NCBI GenBank assembly: GCA_047638395.1
Contig: JBLIMV010000016.1
Span: 1 to 64,000 of the forward strand
Source: CAXBCP01 sp047638395
GTDB lineage: Bacteria; Pseudomonadota; Alphaproteobacteria; MPNO01; UBA830
Length of the DNA stretch: 64,000 nt
Reading direction: 5' to 3'
Each line of letters starts with the position of its first letter. Within the stretch, counting starts at the first letter, position 1. Positions 52,088-60,295 of the stretch are shown here, piece by piece. A program made the position numbers and the translations under genes. A model generated the notes under the pieces. The model saw only the letters and a list, made by a program, of their open reading frames with translations, did no database searches and was not told the origin of the DNA.

Positions 52088-53798
52088 CGTAACCCCAGTG
52101 ATCCCGCCATGGCCGCAGCAGGTGGTCGATGGGTTCGAATCGGTTTTCGTAGTTTTGCCACCGCCCCATTGCGCGTCGGTAAACCGGCTGGGTTACCTGA
52201 TTGTAACTGGGCGTATTGATGCGGTCGCGGCCGAGGGCTGTCGCGCGATAATTCTCGACATTGTCACTCCAGCCGACACCAAGAAATTCAAGCAACGGCG
52301 CAACCGCGCCGCGCAGGTCATCCACGACATCCTCATACCGGATGATGTGGGTTTCAAGATCCAGTTTACGGTCGTATAGCCGCCACAGCGTCATCGCCCG
52401 GTCGTAAAACCGGGCGGCGTCTCCAAGGTCCAGAAAATTGGCCATCGCGTCATTCAGATCGAATGTCTGCATGAAACAACTCAGTACGCAGTCGTTCGGA
52501 TGCCGAAGTGCCAGAATGAATTTGGCCGATGGGAACACAGAGCGGACAAACCCGGCTTCGACGAGATTTAGGGGAAACTTGTCCACCAGTACGCGGATGC
52601 CTTCGCGGTCGAATTTATCGGCCACGATATCGAAATATCGGGCTTGCAGTGCGGCGCGCTGATCGTCCCGCAAAAGGGGCGCGGGTTGCGTTGCCGGACC
52701 AGCCTGCTGGAGAGCGCGTAGTTGCGAAATTACCGGCTGCTCCTCCAGCACCGCGATTTCGGGATGACTGCGGAGAATGGTGTCAAGCAGGGTCGTCCCG
52801 GAACGCGGAAAACCGACAAGAAACGTCGGCACGAGTGGGGCGTCACCGGCCTCCGCCCCCGGCTGCGGCGGTGCGAGCGCTTCGCCATTCGCTATCAGCG
52901 AATCGACGCGTTTTGCGTATCGCACCCCATCGATGCCTCTATCGCGTCCCGACACGGCGGCAAATCTGTTGGCTCCCACAAAATTTTCGAATGCCGAATC
53001 GTAATCCGCCAGCCGGTCGTTCACCTTGCCGAGTAGACTGAGGCGCCGATGTTTCAATAGATCAGTAGAATCAGCAGCGACGGCCTGGACAATAAAATCA
53101 CGCGCGGCGGCGTCGTTCTTTTTATGAATGGCGAGATGAGCACGCAGGTCGAGCAGTGCTGGGTGTCTAAGGTCGCAGTGTTCCGCCGCGCTATTGAGCA
53201 CGGCTTCGACGTCCTCCATCCGGTTCTGAAACTGCAGCAAATCGCCGTAGTTTCCGTATGCCTGCTCGAATGACGGGTCGAGCCGGATCGCCTGCTCGAA
53301 ATGACCGACAGCGTCTTCGGTCCGATCGGCCTGTTTCTGTACCGTCGCCAGATTGTTATGGAATATCGCGGACTCCGCGTTGCGGGCCACCGCCGCTTCG
53401 AGATGGCGGAGCGCGTCGTCCAGTTTGCCGAGCCTTCCGAAGATCAGACCGATATTGTTGTGAGCGTCGGCATAACCCGGATCTATTTCCAGCGCAGCCA
53501 GCAAGGCTGCGCTAGCTCTGGGGACATCACCGGCCGCTTCGTACCCGGTCGCAAGGTTGAAATGCACCTCCGCATTCTGCGGATCCAGATCGACGCATTT
53601 CTGCAGAAACGGCAAAGCTGCCATTGCCGCGCCGAGATGCAATTGCGCAACACCCATCAGCTTGTTGAGAACCGGGTCATCCGGCGCCGATTTCAGACTG
53701 ACACTGATCTCCGCGACAGCCTCTGCTATCCGGCCTTCGATCAGCAATGTTCTGAGCGCGCTCGCTGTCGCGGCGCCTTCGGATGGTTCGGAGGTCAT
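52083..53798 (-). CDS. TPR-sulfotransferase fusion protein
   Basis: 571 aa. The N-terminal 270 residues are about six tetratricopeptide repeats (for example AEVHFNLATGYEAAGDVPRASAALLAALEIDP). The C-terminal sulfotransferase domain has the PAPS-binding PRSGTTLL (5'-phosphosulfate loop) and ILALRHPNDCVLSCFMQ (3'-phosphate motif). It transfers sulfate from PAPS to an acceptor, probably a carbohydrate or protein. No signal peptide. The TPR part may select the partner. Not obviously in an operon. Confidence 0.87.
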   Translation of the reverse strand: MTSEPSEGAATASALRTLLIEGRIAEAVAEISVSLKSAPDDPVLNKLMGVAQLHLGAAMAALPFLQKCVDLDPQNAEVHFNLATGYEAAGDVPRASAALLAALEIDPGYADAHNNIGLIFGRLGKLDDALRHLEAAVARNAESAIFHNNLATVQKQADRTEDAVGHFEQAIRLDPSFEQAYGNYGDLLQFQNRMEDVEAVLNSAAEHCDLRHPALLDLRAHLAIHKKNDAAARDFIVQAVAADSTDLLKHRRLSLLGKVNDRLADYDSAFENFVGANRFAAVSGRDRGIDGVRYAKRVDSLIANGEALAPPQPGAEAGDAPLVPTFLVGFPRSGTTLLDTILRSHPEIAVLEEQPVISQLRALQQAGPATQPAPLLRDDQRAALQARYFDIVADKFDREGIRVLVDKFPLNLVEAGFVRSVFPSAKFILALRHPNDCVLSCFMQTFDLNDAMANFLDLGDAARFYDRAMTLWRLYDRKLDLETHIIRYEDVVDDLRGAVAPLLEFLGVGWSDNVENYRATALGRDRINTPSYNQVTQPVYRRAMGRWQNYENRFEPIDHLLRPWRDHWGYD

Positions 53799-53973
53799 GT
53801 GAGGGCAAATACTCTTGTGGTTTGTGATCGCGTGACTGCACGGGGATTATACCGTGATCGCAGCCCGCAGAAAATCGCCTCGGCCGCGCCGCCAAATGTG
53901 ACGTCGGCCGTTATTGTCACCGCACCCGGCAGGTGAGACAGTGAGCCCAACTGAACAGAATTGGAGGGATGCC

Positions 53974-54753
53974 ATGTCAGCGACCGATTATAATTACGAC
54001 GTCTTTACCGGCGGTCAGGAAGACTTCCTGGATTTCGCGATGCATGCGCCAAAGGCGACGATGCGCGCACCGTCTTTCCCGGTAGAAGAACTGGCGACCG
54101 GCGAGATGGTCGACATGAAAAATTTATGGAAATCAGGCGTCACGGTCATCGAGTTCGGCTCGTTCACCTGACCGTTCTGCGCAATCGCCGCGGAGGCCAT
54201 GGAAGACCTCCACGCGCGTTACGCTGACCGGGCCGTGCGCTCGGTATTTATCTACACCCACGAAGCTCATCCCGGCGAAAACTATCGCCATCACACGTCG
54301 ATGGACGACAAGCGCGCCAACGCACAAGCCTTTGTCGATCATTCGAGCATCAAGCGTGAAATGTTCCTCGACGACCTGGACGGCACCGCCCACCGCACCT
54401 ATGGCGGTCTGCCGAACATGACCTGGATCGTCGGCCGCGGCGGGTTCATCCACTATAAATCCGCCTGGACCAATTCGGCCGATGTGGAAGACGCGCTGAA
54501 CAACGTGCTCGATTTTCAGGAAAACCGGATCAAGAACCAGTGGATCCCGTTCTACAGTGAGCGCAGCGCCTGGAGCGTCCGGCCGATGGACAAGTTCCAG
54601 GAAGGCCTGGAACGCGCCGGCCCGCAAGCGGTCAGCGACTATCAGGGAATGATCGAACGGAACAAGGCAAAGCGGGCCGCTCCGTCGGAAGACGTCGCAC
54701 CGCGGGTTCCCGGCAATTTCTACAAGACCGAGGAAGAGGACGGCGGCAAGTAG
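53974..54753 (+). CDS. Iodothyronine-deiodinase-like selenoprotein (in-frame TGA read as Sec)
   Basis: 259 aa when the TGA at 54169-54171 (codon 66) is read as selenocysteine. The open frame continues without a shift on both sides. Reading through gives IEFGSFT-U-PFC, then AEAMEDLHARYADRAVRSVFIYTHEAHPGE, which matches the thyroid deiodinase active-site FGSCT-U-PPF and IYIEEAH segments; the rest (ANAQAFVDHSSIKREMFLDDLDG, TYGGLPNMTWIV) also follows that family. The fold is thioredoxin-like. A thiol redox reaction is inferred, not iodide chemistry. The start at 53974 is set by GGAGGG 6 nt upstream. Candidate SECIS at 54189-54214. An alternative, a pseudogene, would need the stop to fall by chance on the catalytic residue. 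Confidence 0.85.
54189..54214 (+). promoter_or_regulatory. Candidate bacterial SECIS hairpin of the deiodinase-like gene
   Basis: Stem GGAGG (54192-54196) pairs with CCTCC (54207-54211), extended by C54198-G54205 across a C/A mismatch and by GC pairs below. The loop is ATGGAA, beginning 27 nt after the UGA, within the usual range for SelB recognition. The apical loop lacks a G in its first two bases, so it is less ideal than the hairpin at 60346-60369. Confidence 0.45.
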
Positions 54754-55118
54754 CCGGCAGGGTGCACCGCTTCTTTACCCAAAGGGGCCAGATTTGAATG
54801 GTCGGTTTGATACTTTCAATGGTCTGTTTAATGCACTGACAGACCGGAATATGGCGTTGAGCGGTTCTCAGGAAAAGGCAACGCTGCCGAACAACTTGGG
54901 GAGGCAGCCTGCGCACCAGACCTGAGATCCGCTTCGACCCTGAAAGCAGACATCCCATAGTGGTGGCGGTCACGTTGGCTTTCGAGCAATGACCGGACTG
55001 ATTTCTGCGGATGGCGTGATTTTCGCTACTGAGCCAACCCGGACATCGCACGCTGTCGTACAAACGGAAACCGCGGCTCTATTGAACCGTCGTTTGGTTG
55101 CAAGTCTGCGTCGCGGGA
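54754..55118. other. Gene-free stretch (365 bp)
   Basis: This stretch lies between the selenoprotein stop and the PEP-CTERM stop. No ORF with a Shine-Dalgarno sequence, no terminator with a T-tract and no repeat was recognised. The composition differs slightly (more AT) from neighbouring genes and it could be decayed coding sequence, but no family is recognisable. Confidence 0.5.
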
Positions 55119-55757
55119 TTAGGCTGACTTACGCCGACGAGCGGCGAGGCGAATACCGGCAACGCCCAGACCAAACAAACCGAGCGTGGCCGGTTCGGGC
55201 ACCTCAGAGATCAACTGGAATGCGTTGTCACGGCCACGGCCGTCGGCAATCCATGAGCCGGGTTGGCCGGCCGCGGAGGAATCGCCGGTGGTGTTCGTGG
55301 TCCAGACCCAACCGCTGAACCCTACCTGCTGGTCCTGGAAGATCGGCCCCGAATCAAGCGCTAGCCAATAGGACGTGCCACCGTCCAACACAATCGAGGG
55401 CATTACGAAATTCACCTCGAAAACGTCATTCGACGCAATGTTTACGCCCGTATCAATCGCGCTCGCACCGACGGCGAGCCCCGAATGCAAAATCGCGGCG
55501 GGGACAGCGCCGGCATCGGCGAGGATCGCCCAGCCGATATTGGCGAGGTTGGCGGCATTGTTGGAAAATGCCCAGAAGGTAACACCGGTCAGTGTCGTCG
55601 GCGCGGCGAGCACGAAATCATCCGCCGCGGACGGATTGTTGAAGGCAAAACCATCAACATTAGCCGGTGCGCCATTGTCGTAGACGACCCCTGCATTCGC
55701 TGTTACGGCGAACAGCAGCGAAAGCCCAAGGGCCATCGCCGGGAGCTTGAAAAACAT
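55119..55757 (-). CDS. PEP-CTERM sorting-domain protein
   Basis: 212 aa. The signal peptide MFFKLPAMALGLSLLFAVTANA is followed by a beta-rich body (DFVLAAPTTLTGVTFWAFSNN, GGTSYWLALDSGPIFQ) typical of PEP-CTERM extracellular proteins. The C-terminus is a textbook tail, VPEPATLGLFGLGVAGIRLAARRRKSA. RBS AGAGAA ahead of ATG 55757. Its promoter region lacks a sigma-54 site, though AAAAAATTC-type sequence at 55821-55833 resembles half of the shared upstream box. Confidence 0.88.
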   Translation of the reverse strand: MFFKLPAMALGLSLLFAVTANAGVVYDNGAPANVDGFAFNNPSAADDFVLAAPTTLTGVTFWAFSNNAANLANIGWAILADAGAVPAAILHSGLAVGASAIDTGVNIASNDVFEVNFVMPSIVLDGGTSYWLALDSGPIFQDQQVGFSGWVWTTNTTGDSSAAGQPGSWIADGRGRDNAFQLISEVPEPATLGLFGLGVAGIRLAARRRKSA

Positions 55758-56158
55758 GAGAATTCTCTTTCTTCAAAAACACATTGTTGTCGCTTGTATT
55801 ATCTTCGAGAAAATACCGTGTCAAAAAATTCATTCCCTATGAATCAATCTCCTATTGGTATTTTTGGCCAAAACAAAACCCGGGGTTGCAAGCGCAATTG
55901 ACGCTTTTCTGGCGCTAAATGGTTCTGTTCTCATAGTGGATTTGAAATCATTCTTTCTGACGGCCCCGGAGCTGCAAAACATCTCGATATTTGGTCTGAC
56001 CCGACGTCCGCTTCAGGCTAGACACAGCCGGGTCCGGCGCCGCTGCGAAATTTCTCCGCTCTGCCGCGACGCAGACACACCAGACAACACTTCTCCAGCG
56101 CGCGCGCTGGAGATATACACTCACCACCGCGCATACAATTTTGGAAAAATTGTTGAAT
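55758..56158. other. Intergenic region with palindromes (401 bp)
   Basis: This is the divergent region between the PEP-CTERM gene and the HIT gene. A perfect 22-bp palindrome TCTCCAGCGCG/CGCGCTGGAGA is at 56092-56113. An 8-bp inverted repeat ACAATTTT-GGA-AAAATTGT at 56135-56153 ends 5 bp before the HIT start and covers its ribosome-binding region. No gene seen. Confidence 0.65.
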
Positions 56159-56572
56159 ATGACGATGTTCGAACTCGACCCACACCTTGCTACAGATACC
56201 GAAGAGGTTGGCATGCTTGGTCTGTGCCGGGTGTTACTGATGCGCGATGCCCGCTACCCATGGCTAATCCTGGTGCCGGCAAAACCGTGCCTGGTGGAAA
56301 TCTCCGATCTCCCGCCGGAAGACAGAGCCATTCTGATGGACGAAATCACGGTCGCGGGCACTACTCTTTCCGGCCTCTACCAGCCGGATAAAATCAACAC
56401 CGGCGCGCTCGGCAACATTGTCCGCCAGCTTCATGTCCACATCGTTGCCCGCAATACCGGCGACCCTGCCTGGCCCGGCCCGGTCTGGGGGCACAGTGCG
56501 GCGCTGGATTATGACGCGGAAACGCTTGCGACGCGCATGCAGGAACTTCGGAGGTCCCTGGGTACCGCCTAG
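56159..56572 (+). CDS. HIT-family nucleotide hydrolase/transferase
   Basis: 137 aa. The core QLHVHIVARNTGDPAWPGPVWG carries the HIT motif of the dinucleoside polyphosphate hydrolase group, with the usual upstream helix LSDLPPEDRAILMDEI-like segment. Start 56159 or 56165. The weak Shine-Dalgarno region is inside an inverted repeat. Family members hydrolyse Ap4A-like or adenylated substrates; the substrate here is not known. Confidence 0.82.
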   Translation: MTMFELDPHLATDTEEVGMLGLCRVLLMRDARYPWLILVPAKPCLVEISDLPPEDRAILMDEITVAGTTLSGLYQPDKINTGALGNIVRQLHVHIVARNTGDPAWPGPVWGHSAALDYDAETLATRMQELRRSLGTA

Positions 56573-56696
56573 TTATCCACAGCCGAATCGCTGCGCTCAT
56601 TGTGCGGGGCGGACCCTGTCAATATGATCCGCTCGTTGGCACTTAATCCAATTAACGGCCTTTCCGGACAGGGCGCGGAAGGCAGGGAGAAATATC

Positions 56697-57776
56697 ATGA
56701 AAAGACGCGATCTCATTCGTTTCGCGGCCGTAGCAGCCGCAGCAATGTTTACCGTCAGCGGCGCGCAGGCAGCCGATCCGATGAAAGTCGGCTTCGTCTA
56801 TGTCGGCCCCATCGGCGACCACGGCTGGAGCTACCAGCACGACCAGGGCCGTCTCGCGATGGAAAAGCACTTCGCCGGCAAGGTAAAGACCACCTATGTC
56901 GAAAACGTGCCCGAAGGCGCGGATGCCGAACGTGTCATCCGCAAGCTGGCCAGCACCGGTCACAACGTCATCTTCACCACGTCGTTCGGTTTTATGAACC
57001 CGACGGTCAAAGTGGCGAAGCAGTTCCCGAAAGTGACGTTTGAACACGCGACAGGCTACAAACGTGGCAAGAACGTCGGCACCTATCTTTCGGTCACCTA
57101 TGAAGGCCGCTATATCTCCGGTTATACCGCTGCCAGCGTCAGCAAGACCGGCAAGATCGGCTACATCGCCTCCTTCCCGATCCCCGAGGTCATCCGCGAT
57201 ATCAACGCGGTCATGCTCGGCATGCAGAAGGTGAACCCGAAGGCCGAACTGAAGATCATCTGGGTCAACACCTGGTTCGATCCCGGCAAGGAACGTTCCG
57301 CCGCCGAGGTCATGATGGATCAGGGCGTCGACGTCATCATCCAGCACACCGACAGCCCTGCCGCCATGCAGGCCGCCGAGAAACGCGGCAAGTGGGCGGT
57401 GGGCCAGGCTTCCGACATGTCGCATTTCGGACCCAATGCCCATCTGCTTTCGGTCATCAACGACTGGGGCAACCACTACATCAAGTCGGTTCAGCGGGTT
57501 ATGGACGGCAAGTGGAAGTCAGAGAATTACTGGGGCGGCATGGATGACGACACCATCCGCATTCCGGAATTCAACAAGAAAGTCCCCGCCGACGTGGTGG
57601 CGCAGGCCAAGAAGTTCATGGCCGGCATGAAAGCCAAGACGTTTCACCCGTTCACCGGACCGATCAAGGATCAGTCCGGCAAGGTACGCGTCCCCGCGGG
57701 CAAGAGCATGACCAACGCCGAGCTGGCCGGGATGAACTGGTACGTTCAGGGCATCCAGGGCTCTATCCCGAAGTAA
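56697..57776 (+). CDS. BMP-family (PnrA-like) periplasmic binding protein
   Basis: 359 aa. The signal peptide MKRRDLIRFAAVAAAAMFTVSG is cleaved after AQA, and the arginine pair with following hydrophobic core allows Tat or Sec export. The mature domain is the BMP/PnrA fold (KVGFVYVGPIGDHGWSYQHDQGRLAMEK, GKIGYIASFPIPEVIRDINAVMLGMQKVNP, QHTDSPAAMQAAEKRGKWAVGQASDM). It is an ABC transporter receptor for nucleosides or related ligands. No ABC ATPase or permease is adjacent. Confidence 0.9.
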   Translation: MKRRDLIRFAAVAAAAMFTVSGAQAADPMKVGFVYVGPIGDHGWSYQHDQGRLAMEKHFAGKVKTTYVENVPEGADAERVIRKLASTGHNVIFTTSFGFMNPTVKVAKQFPKVTFEHATGYKRGKNVGTYLSVTYEGRYISGYTAASVSKTGKIGYIASFPIPEVIRDINAVMLGMQKVNPKAELKIIWVNTWFDPGKERSAAEVMMDQGVDVIIQHTDSPAAMQAAEKRGKWAVGQASDMSHFGPNAHLLSVINDWGNHYIKSVQRVMDGKWKSENYWGGMDDDTIRIPEFNKKVPADVVAQAKKFMAGMKAKTFHPFTGPIKDQSGKVRVPAGKSMTNAELAGMNWYVQGIQGSIPK

Positions 57777-57797
57777 GGTCTTTCAGATCAGACGACG

Positions 57798-57830
57798 AAG
57801 GCCCCGGCGGGAAACTGCCGGGGCCTTTTT
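57798..57830 (+). terminator. Terminator of the BMP gene
   Basis: An 11-bp perfect stem AAGGCCCCGGC/GCCGGGGCCTT (loop GGGAAACT) is followed by TTTTTTATTTT. Confidence 0.9.
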
Positions 57831-57850
57831 TATTTTAAGCTCCCTGCCTG

Positions 57851-57935
57851 TCATCCCGGGCTTGTCCCGGGACCCAGTCTTTGCGCAGTCGAGAAGCTGC
57901 CCCCCCGGCCCAATGCCGGGGTGACCATCGGAAAC
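57851..57935. repeat. Intergenic dispersed repeat with two hairpins
   Basis: TCATCCCGGG-CTTGT-CCCGGGA (stem TCCCGGG/CCCGGGA, 57854-57872) and further down CCCGGC-CCAAT-GCCGGGG-type pairing (57902-57922). The pattern 'TCATCCCGGGCTTGTCCCGGGA' is one that recurs between genes in alphaproteobacterial genomes, from memory. Compare the related element at 47346-47368. Confidence 0.6.
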
Positions 57936-57942
57936 AGAGGGT

Positions 57943-58563
57943 CTACGCGGCAAACAGCGCCATCGCCCGTTCTCGTATCGCATCGGGCGCCTTGGCGAGT
58001 GAACCGGCATTGAAGGGCGGCTGCGGGTCGTATTCGGTCATCAATTGCACGAACTGCGCATGATCGTCACCGGCAACCTCGGCCAGAAGGGTCAGCGCCA
58101 TATCGATCCCGGCGGACACACCTGCCCCGGTCATGATCTTGCCGTCGGTGACCACACGCTCATCGGTGGCGATGGCGCCGTAGCCTTCGAGCTGTTTGAT
58201 CGCAGACCAGTGGGTTGTCGCACGCTTGCCGTCCAGAAGCCCTGCGGCCCCCAGCACCAGGGCGCCGGTGCAGACCGATGTCGTCCAGGTCGTGTGCGTG
58301 TCAACCGCCCGCACCCAGTCGAGGATTTCGTCATCTTCGGTGATGTGGTTCATATTCGCCGCGCCCGGGATCAGCACGATATCGGGCGACATCACGTCGG
58401 CCATCGCATGGTCGGCCGTCAGCCCCAGATGCCCTGCCCGCACGGGACCGGCGGTCTTACCGACGATTTTGACGTCCGCGCCCGGCACCCTGCCGATCAC
58501 CTCCAGCGGTCCAACCGCATCGAGTGGGGTCATCTTGTCGAAGATAAACAGGGCGATTTCCAT
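57943..58563 (-). CDS. DJ-1/PfpI family protein
   Basis: 206 aa glutamine-amidotransferase-like protein with the nucleophile elbow SVCTGALVLGAAGLLDGKRATTHW (Cys in VCTGA) and an N-terminal DKMTPLDAVGPLEVI as in the isonitrile hydratase/DJ-1 branch. It may act as hydratase, glyoxalase or chaperone. A strong AAAGGAAG Shine-Dalgarno sequence supports the start. Confidence 0.85.
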   Translation of the reverse strand: MEIALFIFDKMTPLDAVGPLEVIGRVPGADVKIVGKTAGPVRAGHLGLTADHAMADVMSPDIVLIPGAANMNHITEDDEILDWVRAVDTHTTWTTSVCTGALVLGAAGLLDGKRATTHWSAIKQLEGYGAIATDERVVTDGKIMTGAGVSAGIDMALTLLAEVAGDDHAQFVQLMTEYDPQPPFNAGSLAKAPDAIRERAMALFAA

Positions 58564-58620
58564 GAGGCTTCCTTTGAATTTCGTTTTCCGGCGCGACTAC
58601 CGAGTTAGGGCGACACCCCT

Positions 58621-58656
58621 GAAAAAGATAACGGCGGGGTATTTCCCCGCCGTTTT
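58621..58656 (-). terminator. Terminator of the Rieske oxygenase gene
   Basis: A perfect 10-bp stem AACGGCGGGG/CCCCGCCGTT with loop TATTT is followed on the minus strand by ATCTTTTTC. It is located 24 bp after the stop. Confidence 0.83.
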
Positions 58657-58679
58657 CGAAGTATTTGTGAGCAGGTGCC

Positions 58680-59747
58680 CTATTCAGCGGCCTGCGCCAT
58701 CTGGGCCTGATCCTCGGCAATAATCTTGTCGAGCGACAGACGCGCCAGTGCAAGAGCGCCGTCGGCGTGAATCTCGACCAGATCGCGGTCGGGGTTCAGG
58801 TTGATGCGATCCTGCTGGGCTTCCATGATGATCTTGTCTTCGATGAAAGTCGGATAGATCTGCTCGTACATTTCCTGCGTCGCCTCGGGATCTTCCTGAC
58901 GATAGCCATTCGCCGACGACCAGAAATAGTGGAAGGTCGTATCGGTTTCCGGCGTCGCCGCATGAAGAAGGCGCAGATGGAAGCCTTTCTGATCGCGGTT
59001 TTCCTTCGCACCCATACCCAGTTCCAGCGCACCGGACCACTGCAGCACGATGCTGGGCCCGACATATTCGAATTCCTGCCAGCGGTCGACCTTGCCCGTG
59101 AACTGACCACCCTGCTTGTATGTGGGCGGCGGTTCGTGATCCATCATCCAGCGGATGAAATAGGCGCCGTTATCTGTCTGACGGCTGTTCATTTCGGCGC
59201 CGACATGGTTCAGCGGGTTGCCGCCGATGGTCTTGTTATGGACATACCCGAGATGCGTCAGGTCCATCAGGTTGTCGATCATCAGCATGTAGTTCGACTT
59301 GATCTGGAACATGGCCTTGCGATGCGGCCAGTTTTCCTTGTCGTCATGATACGGGTAATCGACGATTTTCGATTCGTCGGCCAGCGCCACATCGCCCATC
59401 CAGATCCACAGGATCTCATTGCGTTCGACCATCGGAAATGCCTGAACATGCGCCTGCGGCGGGATGTTCTTCTGGCCAGGAATATCGACGCAATTTCCGT
59501 CGGTGTCGAAGGTCAGACCATGATAGCCGCATTGCAGGCCCATTTCCGAGACGTGGCCGTGGGTCAGCGGAGCGCCACGATGACAGCAGCGATCTTCAAG
59601 CGCGCCGACTTTGCCCTCGGCATTGCGATAAATCACCATCGGCTGGTTCATGATCGTCCGGGCCAGAAGGCCGTTATCAAGCTCTTCCGCCCAGGCGGCG
59701 ATGTACCAGGCGTTACGCACGAATGGCTGGTTTGCTTTGCGGCTCAT
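58680..59747 (-). CDS. Rieske-type aromatic ring-hydroxylating/O-demethylating monooxygenase
   Basis: 355 aa oxygenase component. The Rieske 2Fe-2S motif is C54-x-H56 and C73-x2-H76 (DRCCHRGAPLTHG, LQCGYHG). The mononuclear iron site is in NLMDLTHLGYVH (Asp162, His165, His170). The overall length and motif spacing fit VanA-like O-demethylases. Electrons must come from a reductase not seen here. A GGGAGTGG Shine-Dalgarno sequence sets the start. Confidence 0.9.
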   Translation of the reverse strand: MSRKANQPFVRNAWYIAAWAEELDNGLLARTIMNQPMVIYRNAEGKVGALEDRCCHRGAPLTHGHVSEMGLQCGYHGLTFDTDGNCVDIPGQKNIPPQAHVQAFPMVERNEILWIWMGDVALADESKIVDYPYHDDKENWPHRKAMFQIKSNYMLMIDNLMDLTHLGYVHNKTIGGNPLNHVGAEMNSRQTDNGAYFIRWMMDHEPPPTYKQGGQFTGKVDRWQEFEYVGPSIVLQWSGALELGMGAKENRDQKGFHLRLLHAATPETDTTFHYFWSSANGYRQEDPEATQEMYEQIYPTFIEDKIIMEAQQDRINLNPDRDLVEIHADGALALARLSLDKIIAEDQAQMAQAAE

Positions 59748-59947
59748 TGTTCCACTCCCATATCTATCGATGATCTTATTCGTACTAAGACGTGTTTATT
59801 GCTTCGGATGCTAACGAAAACAGCGCTGTCCGGCAACACTTTCCCGCGCGGCGGCTCTTGCCTTTTTGGCCGGTATTCAGTAGCCACGGGCCTGAAATTG
59901 GCAGTTTCGCACTGCTTAACCGTTGAAATCAGTTCCGGAGCCATAAA

Positions 59948-60172
59948 ATGACGTTGAACGAGATCACACGCGTACAGGAATACCTCCGAGGGACGTTTGC
60001 GAATAATCACATCAAAATTCAGCCGCCGAAGAAGCCGGACGCACCGATTGAAGTGTATCTGGCCGAAGAATTCGTCGGCGTATTGTACCGCGACGATGAA
60101 GAAGGCGAGATCTCGTACACGCTGAATATCTCGATCCTCGAAGAAGATCTGCCCGCCGCCGTTTCGATCTGA
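59948..60172 (+). CDS. DUF3126 family protein
   Basis: 74 aa with family-specific segments MTLNEITRVQEYLRGTF and PPKKPDAPIEVYLAEEFVGVLYRDDEEGEISYTLNISILEEDL. DUF3126 is a small alphaproteobacterial family of unknown function, which supports the taxonomic reading. A CGGAG Shine-Dalgarno sequence precedes the ATG. It stands alone between the Rieske and selenoprotein genes. Confidence 0.88.
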   Translation: MTLNEITRVQEYLRGTFANNHIKIQPPKKPDAPIEVYLAEEFVGVLYRDDEEGEISYTLNISILEEDLPAAVSI

Positions 60173-60295
60173 TGTCCCTGCCTGACGTCTCAGACTGACG
60201 GCCAGATCCGACCCCGCTCCGGCCTGACGCCGGGATTGGCCCAGCGGGTGGATTGCGATACGATCCGGCATCATTTTCATTGAGAGGGTTACGTC

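Noticed and set aside
54169..54171. Sequencing error or pseudogene explanation for the in-frame TGA
   Set aside because: The frame is kept on both sides, the codon falls on the known Sec/Cys position, a second gene shows the same context, and the remaining protein shows no decay. A base error cannot be excluded from the window alone, but chance is unlikely.
55800..55850. Sigma-54 promoter and box upstream of the third PEP-CTERM gene
   Set aside because: TGTCAAAAAATTC resembles part of the box but lacks the CGACACAAA half, and no -24/-12 element fits.
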